Positions 17,954 through 27,056 of a stretch of DNA of 64,000 nt are shown here, in pieces. The DNA comes from Intestinibacillus sp. Marseille-P6563 (GTDB lineage Bacteria; Bacillota; Clostridia; Oscillospirales; Butyricicoccaceae). Position 1 is the stretch's first letter, and every line of letters starts with the position of its first letter. The translations under genes and the position numbers were made by a program. The notes under the pieces were generated by a model, which saw only the letters and a list, made by a program, of their open reading frames with translations, did not search any database and was not told where the DNA came from. The DNA lies in NCBI RefSeq assembly GCF_900604335.1, contig NZ_UWOD01000002.1, positions 868,001-932,000 of the forward strand. Direction: 5' to 3'.

Positions 17954-18367
17954 ATGACTCTCTTTCCCAAACTCACCCTGACACAGGCCAAGCTTTCCAG
18001 CACAATCGCGTGGGCAATCGTGGTCTTGTTCCAGACCATCGCCCTGCATTTTCCGGTACGTGGCCTGCCGTTTGCCGTGCGCGTTGGCATTACAGCGCTC
18101 CTGATCGCGACCATTTTTGTGATCGTCTACACAACCGTGAGCTCCCGGATCGAACGGCCGGACGAACGTGCAGCTTACAACAATTACCGCGCCAACTCTG
18201 CCCTGTTTGAACTGGTGTTTTTCCTGTTTGCCCTGTATGTGCTATTTGGCGGCAAGTGGGGCTGGGATGTTTTGAGCGTTTCCCGCAGCCAAATCATTCT
18301 GCTGTTCGCAGCGATCAATTGCCTGCACGACGGCGTTTTCTTACTTTATGAACGCTTTGGGAAGTAA
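17954..18367 (+). CDS. Four-helix membrane protein of unknown family, second XRE module
   Basis: A 137-residue protein with four predicted membrane helices (about 17-33, 42-62, 85-102 and 112-130) and a polar loop between the second and third ([20 protein letters not shown]). I do not recognise a named family. The ATG follows CAAGGAGGTCGATTGTC. It sits 5 bases before an XRE gene, repeating the architecture of the preceding module with an unrelated membrane protein. Function unknown. Confidence 0.8.
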   Translation: MTLFPKLTLTQAKLSSTIAWAIVVLFQTIALHFPVRGLPFAVRVGITALLIATIFVIVYTTVSSRIERPDERAAYNNYRANSALFELVFFLFALYVLFGGKWGWDVLSVSRSQIILLFAAINCLHDGVFLLYERFGK

Positions 18368-18372
18368 TTCGT

Positions 18373-18570
18373 ATGTTAAAAACACGCATCAAAGAATTCC
18401 GCGCTGCGCGGGATATGGACCAGGCCACGCTGGCGGGACTCGTCGGCGTGCGGCGGGAAACCATCGGCCGACTGGAAAAGGGGCAATATAACCCCTCTCT
18501 CAAGCTGGCAATGGATATTGCCAAAGTGTTTGGCGTGACGGTGGAAGACCTCTTTTCGTTTGAAGAATAA
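18373..18570 (+). CDS. Small XRE-family helix-turn-helix regulator (second module)
   Basis: A 65-residue single-domain HTH_3 protein of the YozG type: [40 protein letters not shown], then [17 protein letters not shown]. It follows the four-helix membrane gene by 5 bases and ends at a terminator. It is a paralogue of the regulator at 17656 with clearly different recognition-helix residues (RRETIGR against SRQTISS), in agreement with the different operators seen. Target and signal are unknown. Confidence 0.88.
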   Translation: MLKTRIKEFRAARDMDQATLAGLVGVRRETIGRLEKGQYNPSLKLAMDIAKVFGVTVEDLFSFEE

Positions 18571-18599
18571 AAAAACGCTGGCATATGCCAGCGTTTTTT
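18569..18599. terminator. Bidirectional terminator between the XRE gene and corA
   Basis: AAAAAACGCTGGCA pairs with TGCCAGCGTTTTTT, giving U-runs on both strands between two convergent genes. Confidence 0.92.
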
Positions 18600-19543
18600 C
18601 AGTTCAGATTGTTTTTCTTAAGATAGAGCCAGGCACCTGTCATGCCCAATGCAGCGAGCAGCACCGGCAGCCACCAAAAAGCCGCCAGCGGCAAACCGCT
18701 GCCCTCGATATTCATACCATAGAAGCCAAAGATGATATTGGGGATAGTCATGATGATGGTGATGACCGTCAGCACCTTCATAATGATGTTCAGGTTGTTG
18801 GATACCACCGACGCATAGGCGTCCATGGTGCCCGCCAAAATGCTCGAGTAGATGTTTGACATCTCGATCGCCTGTCGAATTTCGATCAGGGCGTCTTCGA
18901 GGATGTCGCGGTCGTCCTCGTACAGCTTGAGTACCCGCCCGCGCAGGACCTTTTCCATGGTCACTTCGTTGGCTTTGAGGGATGCGGAGAAGTAAACCAG
19001 CGATTTGGACAGACCAAGCAATTGGATGAGCTCCTCGTTTTTGAGCGAGTCATACAATCTTTTCTCGATTTTAGTAAAGTCGCGCTCGATTAAGCGCAGA
19101 TTTTTCAGGAACCGTCCAGCTACGCGCAGCAGGATCTGGAACACAAACCGTGCCTTGAGCGAAATATGGATGTCCTTGACCGCGCCTTCGGCGATCGACC
19201 GCAGGATGACCGTGTCCTGCAAGCAAATGGTGATGACCGTGCCGGACAGGATGACGATGCCCATTGGGATGGTACCAAAAATCTGGCTGCCTTCGTCATT
19301 TTCCTTTTCCTTCTCCACGGTCGGAATGTCCACGATCATGAGGACCTGATCGTCCTCGATCTCCACACGCGAGCTCTCTTCCGGGTCGAGGGCTGCATAC
19401 ACAAAGTCCTCTTCCACGCCCGTTTGCGAGATGATGCGGCTCAGTTCTTCCGAAGTTGGATGCACGACATTGATCCAGCAGCCGTGCTCCGGGCCTTTGA
19501 TGGGCACAACACGCCCAGCCATTGTCTTGAAGTATTCAATCAT
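18599..19543 (-). CDS. corA: CorA-type magnesium/divalent cation transporter
   Basis: A 314-residue CorA/MIT family channel. The long N-terminal cytoplasmic domain (1 to about 250) is helical. Two C-terminal membrane helices follow, the first ending in the diagnostic YGMN motif (FYGMNIEGSG), with a short basic tail (LKKNNLN). It imports Mg2+ or related ions as a pentamer. I chose the ATG at 19543 (MIEYFKTMAG), with AAAGGCGG upstream, over a TTG ten codons earlier. It is monocistronic and convergent with the XRE module. No metal-sensing leader was recognised. Confidence 0.93.
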   Translation of the reverse strand: MIEYFKTMAGRVVPIKGPEHGCWINVVHPTSEELSRIISQTGVEEDFVYAALDPEESSRVEIEDDQVLMIVDIPTVEKEKENDEGSQIFGTIPMGIVILSGTVITICLQDTVILRSIAEGAVKDIHISLKARFVFQILLRVAGRFLKNLRLIERDFTKIEKRLYDSLKNEELIQLLGLSKSLVYFSASLKANEVTMEKVLRGRVLKLYEDDRDILEDALIEIRQAIEMSNIYSSILAGTMDAYASVVSNNLNIIMKVLTVITIIMTIPNIIFGFYGMNIEGSGLPLAAFWWLPVLLAALGMTGAWLYLKKNNLN

Positions 19544-19680
19544 AGCGTCCGCCTTTCCAACGGCAGACTGCAAAATTAGCGCATCCCGCCGTTTGTTCGA
19601 TTCTGTTTTCGTCTACTACCAGGATCAGCACTCACGGCGCGATACCCCCTTTGTTTGAAACTCACTATTCGTAGCGGTAA

Positions 19681-19709
19681 AAACAGCCCTTCTTTTGAAA
19701 GGGCTGTTT
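19681..19709 (-). terminator. Rho-independent terminator after ftsZ
   Basis: AAACAGCCCTT pairs with AAGGGCTGTTT on the minus strand, followed by TTTTTAC, 19 bases past the ftsZ stop. Confidence 0.88.
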
Positions 19710-19727
19710 GGTTGCAAAATATGTAGA

Positions 19728-20846
19728 TTACAGCGTATTGCTGTGGTTGAAGATGTCCATAATTGCCTGGAACGGGTCAGCCGATGCAGCTGCGTCCTTA
19801 TCCTTGGCATCCTTCTCTGCCTTGCCGCGTGCACCAGCATACGGGCTAGCGCCTGCCTGGTTGTCCTCCGGACCAACGGCCGAGTTCGGCACCTTGTCAA
19901 AGCCAGTTGCAATGACAACGACACGCAGTTCGTCATCCAGCTCTTCGTCGATCGAAGCACCGAAGATGATGTGTGCGTCCGGATGCGCTGCCTGCTGTAC
20001 CATACCAGCTGCGGTTTCGACTTCGTCCAGACCGATGTCGTCCGAACCGATGATGGAAAGAATGACGCCGCGGGCGTTTTCGATCGAGGTTTCCAGCAGC
20101 GGGCTGGAAATCGCCATCTTGGCAGCTTCGGCAGCCTTTTCCTTACCAGCAGCCTTACCGGTACCGATGTGTGCAAAGCCGGCATCCTTCATGACGCTGG
20201 TAACGTCTGCGAAGTCCAGGTTGATGAAGCCCGGTACGGTGATAAGGTCGGAAATATTGGATACCGCCTGACGCAGAACGCTGTCGGCGATGTCGAATGC
20301 ATTCTTGAACGTGATCTTCTGGTCGGAAACCAGCTTCAGGCGTTCGTTCGGGATGATGACCAGGGAGTCGACGTTTTCACGCAGCGCCTCAATGCCCTGG
20401 AGCGCCTGATCGATGCGCTTCTTGCCTTCAAAGCTGAACGGACGGGTCACAACGCCAACGGTCAGGATGCCCATGTTGTGTGCGATCTCCGCAACGACCG
20501 GCGCTGCGCCGGTGCCGGTGCCGCCGCCCATGCCGGCGGTGATGAAGACCATATCCGCGCCTTCGAGTGCTGCGGTGATCTCGTCCTTGCTTTCTTCGGC
20601 AGCCTTCTGGCCGATGGCCGGATTGGAACCTGCGCCCTGGCCCTTGGTCAGCTTTTCGCCGATCTGGATTTTGGTACCTGCCTGGGAGTGGTTGAGCACC
20701 TGCTTGTCCGTGTTGATCGCAATGAACTCCACGCCCTGCATGCCGCTCGTAATCATGTGATTGACTGCGTTGTTGCCGCCGCCGCCAATACCGATTACTT
20801 TAATATTTACCACATTATCCATGGTCTCTTCGAATTTAAAGCTCAT
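19728..20846 (-). CDS. ftsZ: Cell division GTPase FtsZ
   Basis: Tubulin-like GTPase that forms the Z-ring at midcell. The 372 residues contain the nucleotide site [13 protein letters not shown], the tubulin signature GGGTGTGA at 107-114 and the catalytic-loop region ([14 protein letters not shown]). A variable linker rich in Ala/Asp/Lys runs from about 320. The chain ends [16 protein letters not shown] and has no canonical D-I-P-x-F-L-R tail peptide, the usual docking site for FtsA, SepF or ZapA-type partners. Start ATG follows CGGAGGACGGCAAAC. It has its own promoter and terminator, apart from the dcw cluster. Confidence 0.97.
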   Translation of the reverse strand: MSFKFEETMDNVVNIKVIGIGGGGNNAVNHMITSGMQGVEFIAINTDKQVLNHSQAGTKIQIGEKLTKGQGAGSNPAIGQKAAEESKDEITAALEGADMVFITAGMGGGTGTGAAPVVAEIAHNMGILTVGVVTRPFSFEGKKRIDQALQGIEALRENVDSLVIIPNERLKLVSDQKITFKNAFDIADSVLRQAVSNISDLITVPGFINLDFADVTSVMKDAGFAHIGTGKAAGKEKAAEAAKMAISSPLLETSIENARGVILSIIGSDDIGLDEVETAAGMVQQAAHPDAHIIFGASIDEELDDELRVVVIATGFDKVPNSAVGPEDNQAGASPYAGARGKAEKDAKDKDAAASADPFQAIMDIFNHSNTL

Positions 20847-20962
20847 GTTTGCCGTCCTCCGTTACTTTTCGTCCTGATCAAATATATCCCAATCAAAAGC
20901 TGATAAACTCCGCTTTGGTGTCGCAAAAGGGTGCAAAAAGGGCGCGATGCCCTATCGTTATA

Positions 20963-20991
20963 ATTTTACATCTTCGCGCCGAATTTTGCAA
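20963..20991 (-). promoter_or_regulatory. Promoter of ftsZ
   Basis: On the minus strand TTGCAA and TAAAAT are 17 bases apart, giving a start about 110 bases before ftsZ. No other signal was recognised in the 280-base gap between ftsZ and ftsQ. Confidence 0.6.
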
Positions 20992-21126
20992 CAAAAATTG
21001 CCGGAATCAAGAAAAATTGTTGAAAATGCAGAAGGCAGCCGCCCTGTATTTCTCAAATGCGGCAGACTTGACTAGAAGCCCCTGTTTTTTTCACTTGGTT
21101 TTCCCTTTTTCGGCCCATTTTATGCC

Positions 21127-22146
21127 TTAAGAAGACCCGCTTGCTGCCGGTTCGATCAGTTCGGTCGTCGGAATCTCTTCCGCAATCGGCAGCGCCGACT
21201 GTTCGATCTGATCGGGCGTGGTGGGCGGACAATAGGCGGTGGTCGGGTCGCTCAGGTATACAATGTTGACATCCGACGGCGATAGCTCGTCCTGCACAAT
21301 GCGTTCCAGCATACGCAGCTTTTCGGTCAACTGTGTGGTTTCGCCCAGCCGCACATCCAGGCGGCCCTGATAACTGAAACGCACATCATACAGCGCCGAT
21401 ACATTGATAAAATCGACGTCGCTGATCATCTTCTGCTTTTCCAGTGCCTGGGTCAGCGCGATCAGCGGTGCAGCGCGGTCGGTATCCTCGCTGGACAAAA
21501 AATGTCCGGGGGTCGCGTCACTCAAGATCACGCCCGTGACACTGGCCACCCCTTCCGGGATTTGGGCGGTCTGTTCCAGCAGTTTGCCATCGGCATCGGC
21601 CAGAAAATATCCACCGCCCTGCATATCCAGCGCCACAACCGGCACCGCATCGGTCGCCTTGACGGCCAGTGTATCGGGAAGCTGCCGCTCGACCGATACA
21701 TCACTCAAATAGGGATATTTTTTCAAAATCTTTTTTTCCAATGCGCCCGTGCGGAAGGTAAAGAGGTTGTCCCCTTTTTCCACGCCCAGCACTTTGGAAA
21801 TCTCTTCAGCAGAATAGTGGGGGGTGCCGGTAATGTCCAGGGTATTGACCCGGAAGAAAATCGTAACTGCCAAAAACGCCATGCCCAGCGTCAAAAGCAA
21901 AAAGACCAGTCGCCGGGTCACCTTCCGCCGGAAGCTACGCTTGACCTGCCGGCGCTGGCGTTCCGAACGGGATAACTGCTGCACCGGGACTTTGCGGCGC
22001 CTTTTGCGCGGTTTGGCGGCCGGACGATCGGCCTGGACAGGCTGCTGCATCGGCGCGCCGTCCGGCGGCATTTGTTGCCCCACAGCCGGCTGATTCCCAG
22101 GCGGCAGCGTGCGCTGCCGACGGGGGCGTGCTCGTTTTTTGCTCAT
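21127..22146 (-). CDS. ftsQ: Cell division protein FtsQ/DivIB
   Basis: A 339-residue bitopic divisome protein. A long Arg/Lys/Pro-rich cytoplasmic tail (1 to about 80) precedes one membrane helix (RLVFLLLTLGMAFLAVTIFF, about 86-105). The POTRA domain starts at VNTLDITGTPHYSAEEISKV, and the beta domain follows with the FtsQ pattern FTFRTGALEKKILKKYPYLS. The C-terminus is acidic and low complexity. Start ATG at 22146 follows GACAGGAGGAGAGC; the upstream open frame overlaps murG and is not used. It is the last gene of the contiguous dcw string, where murB/ftsA might have been expected nearby. Confidence 0.93.
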   Translation of the reverse strand: MSKKRARPRRQRTLPPGNQPAVGQQMPPDGAPMQQPVQADRPAAKPRKRRRKVPVQQLSRSERQRRQVKRSFRRKVTRRLVFLLLTLGMAFLAVTIFFRVNTLDITGTPHYSAEEISKVLGVEKGDNLFTFRTGALEKKILKKYPYLSDVSVERQLPDTLAVKATDAVPVVALDMQGGGYFLADADGKLLEQTAQIPEGVASVTGVILSDATPGHFLSSEDTDRAAPLIALTQALEKQKMISDVDFINVSALYDVRFSYQGRLDVRLGETTQLTEKLRMLERIVQDELSPSDVNIVYLSDPTTAYCPPTTPDQIEQSALPIAEEIPTTELIEPAASGSS

Positions 22147-22174
22147 GCTCTCCTCCTGTCCTGCAAGCAGGCGG

Positions 22175-23302
22175 TCAGGAACCGATCGCCTCGAGAATGT
22201 GTTGATAAATCTTTTCCCCTGCATCCAGGGTCGCCAGCTTGGCCGCTTGCTTTGCCATCGCCTGACGGCCTGCATCATCGGCGAGCAGGGCCGACGTCAT
22301 GGCCAGTAGCTTTTCGCCGCTTGCTTCTTTTTCTAGAAGCACCTGGCAAGCGCCTGCCTTTTCCAGCGCACGCGCATTCTTTTCCTGATGGTTTTCGGCC
22401 ACATAGGGCGACGGCACCATAATGCTGGCGCGGCCCAGGGCGCACAATTCACCAATGGTCGCGGCCCCGGCGCGGCAGATGATCAGATCGGCTGCCGCCA
22501 TCTGGTCTGCCATGTCGTAAATGTATTCGGTCAGGCGGATATTCGGATGCTTTTCCAGTTCGACGCCCTTGTCGCGCACCATCTGCGGTAGCCAGCGATA
22601 GGCCGCCGAACCGGTTGCATGGACGTGCCGGAAGGTCGTGCCTTCCTTGGCTTCCCAGGCGAGCATATCCGCCATATGTTCGTTCATGTATTTGGCGCCC
22701 ATGGAGCCCCAGAACGATACGACCATCCGGTCGTTTTCCGTAAGGCCGCATTTCTTACGGGCGCGTTCGCGGTCGGCAAACACGATTTCGGTGCGCACCG
22801 GCGAACCGGTCATAAAAATGTTATCCCCGCCGCCGAGCAAGGCGCGGGCTTCCTCAAAACAGATCAGCACCTTTTTGGCCTTTTTGGCCAGCATCTTGGT
22901 GGTCACGCCGGGCAGGGCGTTGACTTCCAGCAATACCGTCGGAATGCCCATCTTCTGCGCGGCCGACACGATCGGAAAGCTGACATACCCACCGCAGCCG
23001 ATCACGCAGTCAGGCCGATGGGTCTTGAGCAGCTTTTTGGCCTTGTTCTGCGCCGTCAGGGTCTGATACATCGCGTTTAAGTTGTGCCCAATGGCCTTCG
23101 GGCTCATCGAGCGCCGCAGGCCGGTGATCTCCAGAATATCCAGCGGATAGCCTTCCCGCGGCACCAGCTTGGATTCAATGCCCTTGGATGTCCCGGCAAA
23201 ACGCACCTCGGTATCCGGGCGCTTTTGCTGAAAATAGCGCGCGATCGCCAGACCGGGCGTGACATGCCCGCCGGTGCCGCCGCCGGTGATGTACAGTTTC
23301 AT
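22175..23302 (-). CDS. murG: UDP-GlcNAc:lipid I N-acetylglucosaminyltransferase MurG
   Basis: Adds GlcNAc to lipid I on the inner membrane face to make lipid II. The 375 residues show the N-terminal glycine-rich loop GGGTGGHVTPGLAIA and a second-domain G-loop near VVSFWGSMGAKYMNE. The UDP-sugar site IICRAGAATIGELCALGRAS also matches. The ATG at 23302 is behind GGGAGGGGGACCTTT. Upstream lies ftsW and downstream ftsQ, the usual dcw order. Confidence 0.97.
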   Translation of the reverse strand: MKLYITGGGTGGHVTPGLAIARYFQQKRPDTEVRFAGTSKGIESKLVPREGYPLDILEITGLRRSMSPKAIGHNLNAMYQTLTAQNKAKKLLKTHRPDCVIGCGGYVSFPIVSAAQKMGIPTVLLEVNALPGVTTKMLAKKAKKVLICFEEARALLGGGDNIFMTGSPVRTEIVFADRERARKKCGLTENDRMVVSFWGSMGAKYMNEHMADMLAWEAKEGTTFRHVHATGSAAYRWLPQMVRDKGVELEKHPNIRLTEYIYDMADQMAAADLIICRAGAATIGELCALGRASIMVPSPYVAENHQEKNARALEKAGACQVLLEKEASGEKLLAMTSALLADDAGRQAMAKQAAKLATLDAGEKIYQHILEAIGS

Positions 23303-23325
23303 AAAGGTCCCCCTCCCGCGCGACT

Positions 23326-24507
23326 TTAAGAACTTTCGCGCGTCATGTGGCGTGATATATTGAGTAGAATCCCCATTTCCCCCAGCTGAACGAGCAACGC
23401 TGTGCCGCCATAGCTGAAAAACGGAAGGCTTGCGCCCGTAACCGGGAACAGGCCGGATACAACGAACAAATTGACAAGGGTCTGAATCGCCAGCTTGGAC
23501 GTGATGCCTACGGCCAGCAAACAGCCGAATTTATCCTTGCTGTTGCGCGCGATATAAAATCCGCGGTAAATCAGATAAGCAAAGAGTAGCATGACCAGCA
23601 CGGCACCCACAAAGCCGACTTCCTCACACCAGGAGGAAAATACGAAGTCGTTCTGCGGTTCGGGTAAGTACAGATGCTTCTGCCGGCCCTGGCCAAGCCC
23701 CAGGCCCCAAAAGCCGCCCGACCCAATGGCGACAAAGCTGTTAGCGCCCTGCCAGCCCTTGTCGGTCAGGTCGATAAACGGGTCGAGCCATACGGCGATA
23801 CGGTCGCGCACGTGGGCAAACATGGGAGTATTATAAGCGACGGCAAACGCACCGCCTGCGGCTGCACCCAGCGGGAAGAAATACCAGATTTTAATGCCTG
23901 CAACAAACAGGATGCACAGGCCTACACCCAAAATAATCATCGTGGCCGAAAGGTGGGGTTCAAAGTACAGCAGGCCTGCAATGACTGCCAGAGCAAAGAA
24001 AAAGGGCAGGATGCCATAACGAAATGTGCGAATTTTAGGCCCCGCCTTGGCGGCGTAATAAGAAAACGAGATGATAACGCCGGTCTTCATAATCTCCGAA
24101 GGCTGAAATTCGCCCAAACCGGGGACATTCAGCCAGCGTGTAGCGTTGTTGTGGTTGACACCCACCCCAGGGATGAGCACAAGCACCAACAATCCAACGC
24201 CCAGGATAAACAGATGCTTTTGAAAACGTCCGTAAATGTGATAATCGATCTTAGAGATAAACAGCATGGCCGCTAAGCCGACCGCAGCAAAGATGCTCTG
24301 GTTGGTGAGAAACATCAAAGGCTTGCCGTATTTATACAGCGCCGTGGGATAGCTGGCCGAAAACAGCGCGATCAGTCCCACGATCATCAGCAGGATGATC
24401 ATGATGAGCGTGCTCAGGTCCATCTTATGTCCCGTGCTGCGCGGCTTGCTGACCGGCTGCGGCGCGCGCTTTTCCGGTTCGTAAAGTTGTACCGATTGTC
24501 TGGGCAT
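23326..24507 (-). CDS. ftsW: SEDS family peptidoglycan glycosyltransferase FtsW/SpoVE
   Basis: Polytopic glycosyltransferase that polymerises lipid II for the septum, partnered with a class B PBP. The 393 residues contain ten or so membrane helices and the SEDS signatures LNVPGLGEFQPSEIMK, GLGLGQGRQKHLYLPEPQND and PVTGASLPFFSYGGTALL. I chose the ATG at 24507 (MPRQSVQLYE), with AAAGGAA upstream; the longer frame reads back into the mraY end. Whether it is the vegetative FtsW or the sporulation SpoVE cannot be told. In this cluster it follows mraY directly, without the expected murD. Confidence 0.95.
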   Translation of the reverse strand: MPRQSVQLYEPEKRAPQPVSKPRSTGHKMDLSTLIMIILLMIVGLIALFSASYPTALYKYGKPLMFLTNQSIFAAVGLAAMLFISKIDYHIYGRFQKHLFILGVGLLVLVLIPGVGVNHNNATRWLNVPGLGEFQPSEIMKTGVIISFSYYAAKAGPKIRTFRYGILPFFFALAVIAGLLYFEPHLSATMIILGVGLCILFVAGIKIWYFFPLGAAAGGAFAVAYNTPMFAHVRDRIAVWLDPFIDLTDKGWQGANSFVAIGSGGFWGLGLGQGRQKHLYLPEPQNDFVFSSWCEEVGFVGAVLVMLLFAYLIYRGFYIARNSKDKFGCLLAVGITSKLAIQTLVNLFVVSGLFPVTGASLPFFSYGGTALLVQLGEMGILLNISRHMTRESS

Positions 24508-24550
24508 GAAACCGTTCCTTTCCCATCCGGCGCGCCGCGGGTCACGCACT

Positions 24551-25609
24551 TTACAGCACGCCCTGTACCAGCATCCACGCCAGGATGCACATCACAATGG
24601 TAATCAGTGTAAAAATACCAACGATCTTGCGTTCGCTCCAGCCGCACATCTCAAAATGATGGTGGATGGGCGCCATCTTGAACAAACGCTTGCCATGGGT
24701 CGCCTTGAAATAGGTGACCTGCAGCATGACCGACAAAGTTTCCACAATATAAATCAGGCCCACCGGGATCAGGATCAGCGGCATATCGCACGCAAATGCC
24801 AGTCCGGCGACCGCACCGCCCAGGAAGAGCGAACCGGTGTCGCCCATAAAGACCTTGGCGGGGTTAAAGTTAAAGATCAAAAAGCCGAGCAGACCGCCTG
24901 CCAGTGCGGCGGCGAACACGGTTACGCCCGCGTTGCCCTGCCGATAGCCGACTGCGGTGAAGAAAATCGCCACCGGAACGGTCACGCTGGCCGCAAGGCC
25001 ATCGATGCCGTCGGTCAGGTTGACCGCATTGTCGCAGCCGACCACAACCACAATCGCCAAAATGAGATAAACCACCCACGGCAGCAAAATGGTCACATTC
25101 GCGCCCGGAATCCACACGTTGCCGGTTAAGCCACCAGTCAGTCGCAGCAGGGACAGAAAGACCGCCGCTACCACGATTTGCAGCAGCAGCTTCTGCATGG
25201 GGGTCAGGCCCGCGTTCTGCTTTTTCTTGATTTTGGCCCAGTCATCAATCATGCCGACCAGACCATATGCCAGCGCGATGAGCAGCACCGAAAAATAGAC
25301 CGCTCCATGGCCGGGCAGCCACCCAAACCGGGTGATTGCCCCCTGCGCGGCGGTGTCGCCCGACACGCTGCCCTGTCCAAAGAACAGATATGCGCCCATA
25401 ACGAGCACGCTCACCGCAATGCCGATCATGAACATAAAGCCGCCCATGGTCGGGATGTTCTGCTTGTTCATATGCCACTTGGGGCCAATCTCCAGAATCT
25501 TCTGGCCAAACTTCATCTTACGCAGCCAGTGGATGACCGGCTTGCCCAGCACGGCGGTCACGACAAACGCGATCACAGCCGCCAAAACGGGAATCATCAT
25601 CGGTGTCAT
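24551..25609 (-). CDS. mraY: Phospho-N-acetylmuramoyl-pentapeptide-transferase
   Basis: Transfers phospho-MurNAc-pentapeptide to undecaprenyl phosphate, making lipid I. The 352-residue polytopic protein carries GPKWHMNKQNIPTMGG, the catalytic Asp pair region NLTDGIDGLA, and the conserved loop FMGDTGSLFLGG, followed by MAPIHHHFEMCGWSE. The ATG at 25609 follows GGGAGGAAGTTTAAAGC and comes 3 bases after the murF stop. Confidence 0.97.
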   Translation of the reverse strand: MTPMMIPVLAAVIAFVVTAVLGKPVIHWLRKMKFGQKILEIGPKWHMNKQNIPTMGGFMFMIGIAVSVLVMGAYLFFGQGSVSGDTAAQGAITRFGWLPGHGAVYFSVLLIALAYGLVGMIDDWAKIKKKQNAGLTPMQKLLLQIVVAAVFLSLLRLTGGLTGNVWIPGANVTILLPWVVYLILAIVVVVGCDNAVNLTDGIDGLAASVTVPVAIFFTAVGYRQGNAGVTVFAAALAGGLLGFLIFNFNPAKVFMGDTGSLFLGGAVAGLAFACDMPLILIPVGLIYIVETLSVMLQVTYFKATHGKRLFKMAPIHHHFEMCGWSERKIVGIFTLITIVMCILAWMLVQGVL

Positions 25610-25612
25610 GCT

Positions 25613-26977
25613 TTAAACTTCCTCCCCCAGAAACAGTCCAAGCGCCTGCTCCATGCGCATACCGCGGCTGCCCTTAAAGAGCAGCGCGTCCCCTTCCTGC
25701 GCCGCAGCACGCAGCGCAGCGGCCAGCGCCTCATGGCTGTCAAAAATTTGAATGTTCTCCTCTTTCATGCCGCCCTCGCGTGCGCCTTCGGCCATATCGG
25801 ACGCATGCACGCCATAGAGATAGGCCGCGTCGGCATTCTGTGCCGCTGCCCGGCCCGCTTCTCGGTGGCCTTCTGCGGCATAGTCACCCAGCTCGAGCAT
25901 GGAGCCGAGCACAGCAAAGCGCCGTCCGGTCTGTGTGCCGAGCACCTTGAGCGCGGCTTTCATGGAATCCGGGCTGGCGTTGTAACAATCCTCATAAATC
26001 GTAAAGCCGTTTTTCGCATACAGCTTCTGCCGCCGTCCTTCGGGCTGGAAAGCGTCCAGTCCGGCGGCGATCTCCTCCCCGTCCAGACCGAGCAGGAAGC
26101 CAACCGCAATCGCGGCCAGTGCATTGCCGACATTGTGCGTGCCCGGCAGGTGCAGCTGCGCGGCAAATTCCCCGTCCGGGGTCACGGACGTAAACTTGAC
26201 GCCATCTTCGGTCTGTACGATGTCCTTCGCGCGCACGTCACAGTCCGGATTTTCGGTGCCGAACCAGATTTTTCGGCCGAAAATCTCGTCGCGTTTGTCC
26301 CAGAGAAGCGGCTCGTCGCCGTTTAAGACCGCAATGCCACCCCGGGCGGCAAGGCCGAGCAAAATCTCCATCTTGGCACGGCAGATACCCTCGCGGGAGC
26401 CCAAAAACTCGATGTGCGACGTGCCGATGGTGGTGATGACTGCGATGTTCGGCTTGGCGCAGTCGGCCATGGAGGCGATTTCGCCAAAGCCCGACATGCC
26501 CATTTCAAACACAGCGGCATCGTGATGGTGTTCCAATGTCAATACACTCAGCGGCAGACCAAGCTGGTTGTTCAGGTTGCCCTTGGTCGCACAGGTGTCA
26601 TACCGCTGCGACAGCACCGACGCGGTCATGCCGCGCGTGGTGGTCTTGCCGACCGAACCGGTGATGGCCACGACCGGGCATTCAAACTGATCCCGGTATC
26701 CGCCGGCCAAATCCAAAATGGCTTGGCGGGTATCGTCCACATACAGTGCCGGAACCGGATAGGTTTCGTCCTTGCGGTGGCTCATGACCGCCACGGCGCC
26801 GTTTTCGATCGCCTTGGGGATAAAATCATGTCCGTCGAACCGCTCGCCCTTGATGCCAAGAAACAGGCAGCCTTCTCCAATCTCGTCGGTGTTTTTGGAC
26901 ACCGACGCAATTTCGGCTTCCCCTACGGCGCGGCCCGAAGTCCAGGCAGCCGCCTCGCTGAGTGTAAATTTCTCCAT
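25613..26977 (-). CDS. murF: UDP-MurNAc-tripeptide:D-Ala-D-Ala ligase MurF
   Basis: Mur ligase that adds D-Ala-D-Ala to the UDP-MurNAc-tripeptide. The 454 residues show the ATP-binding motif VAITGSVGKTTTRGM (about 107-121), the central-domain NLNNQLGLPLSVL and FEMGMSGFGEIASM, and the C-terminal domain YEDCYNASPDSMKAAL. I take the ATG at 26977 (MEKFTLSEAA) behind GTGGAGGATAAGA. It sits between murE and mraY as in other Firmicutes dcw clusters. Confidence 0.96.
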   Translation of the reverse strand: MEKFTLSEAAAWTSGRAVGEAEIASVSKNTDEIGEGCLFLGIKGERFDGHDFIPKAIENGAVAVMSHRKDETYPVPALYVDDTRQAILDLAGGYRDQFECPVVAITGSVGKTTTRGMTASVLSQRYDTCATKGNLNNQLGLPLSVLTLEHHHDAAVFEMGMSGFGEIASMADCAKPNIAVITTIGTSHIEFLGSREGICRAKMEILLGLAARGGIAVLNGDEPLLWDKRDEIFGRKIWFGTENPDCDVRAKDIVQTEDGVKFTSVTPDGEFAAQLHLPGTHNVGNALAAIAVGFLLGLDGEEIAAGLDAFQPEGRRQKLYAKNGFTIYEDCYNASPDSMKAALKVLGTQTGRRFAVLGSMLELGDYAAEGHREAGRAAAQNADAAYLYGVHASDMAEGAREGGMKEENIQIFDSHEALAAALRAAAQEGDALLFKGSRGMRMEQALGLFLGEEV

Positions 26978-27056
26978 TCTTATCCTCCACCCCAAATATG
27001 CAGGTTGTGCCCTTTACAGGCGTACCCTAACATGATAGCACGTTTTTCCTGGAAAA

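Noticed and set aside
19681-19709. Possible dispersed repeat shared with the hairpin at 36724-36748
   Set aside because: Both contain GGGCTGTTTGG, but one is a functional terminator with different loop and flanks; similarity is short and likely coincidental.
25178-26326. 382-codon plus-strand frame opposite mraY and murF
   Set aside because: Shadow of the two minus-strand genes.
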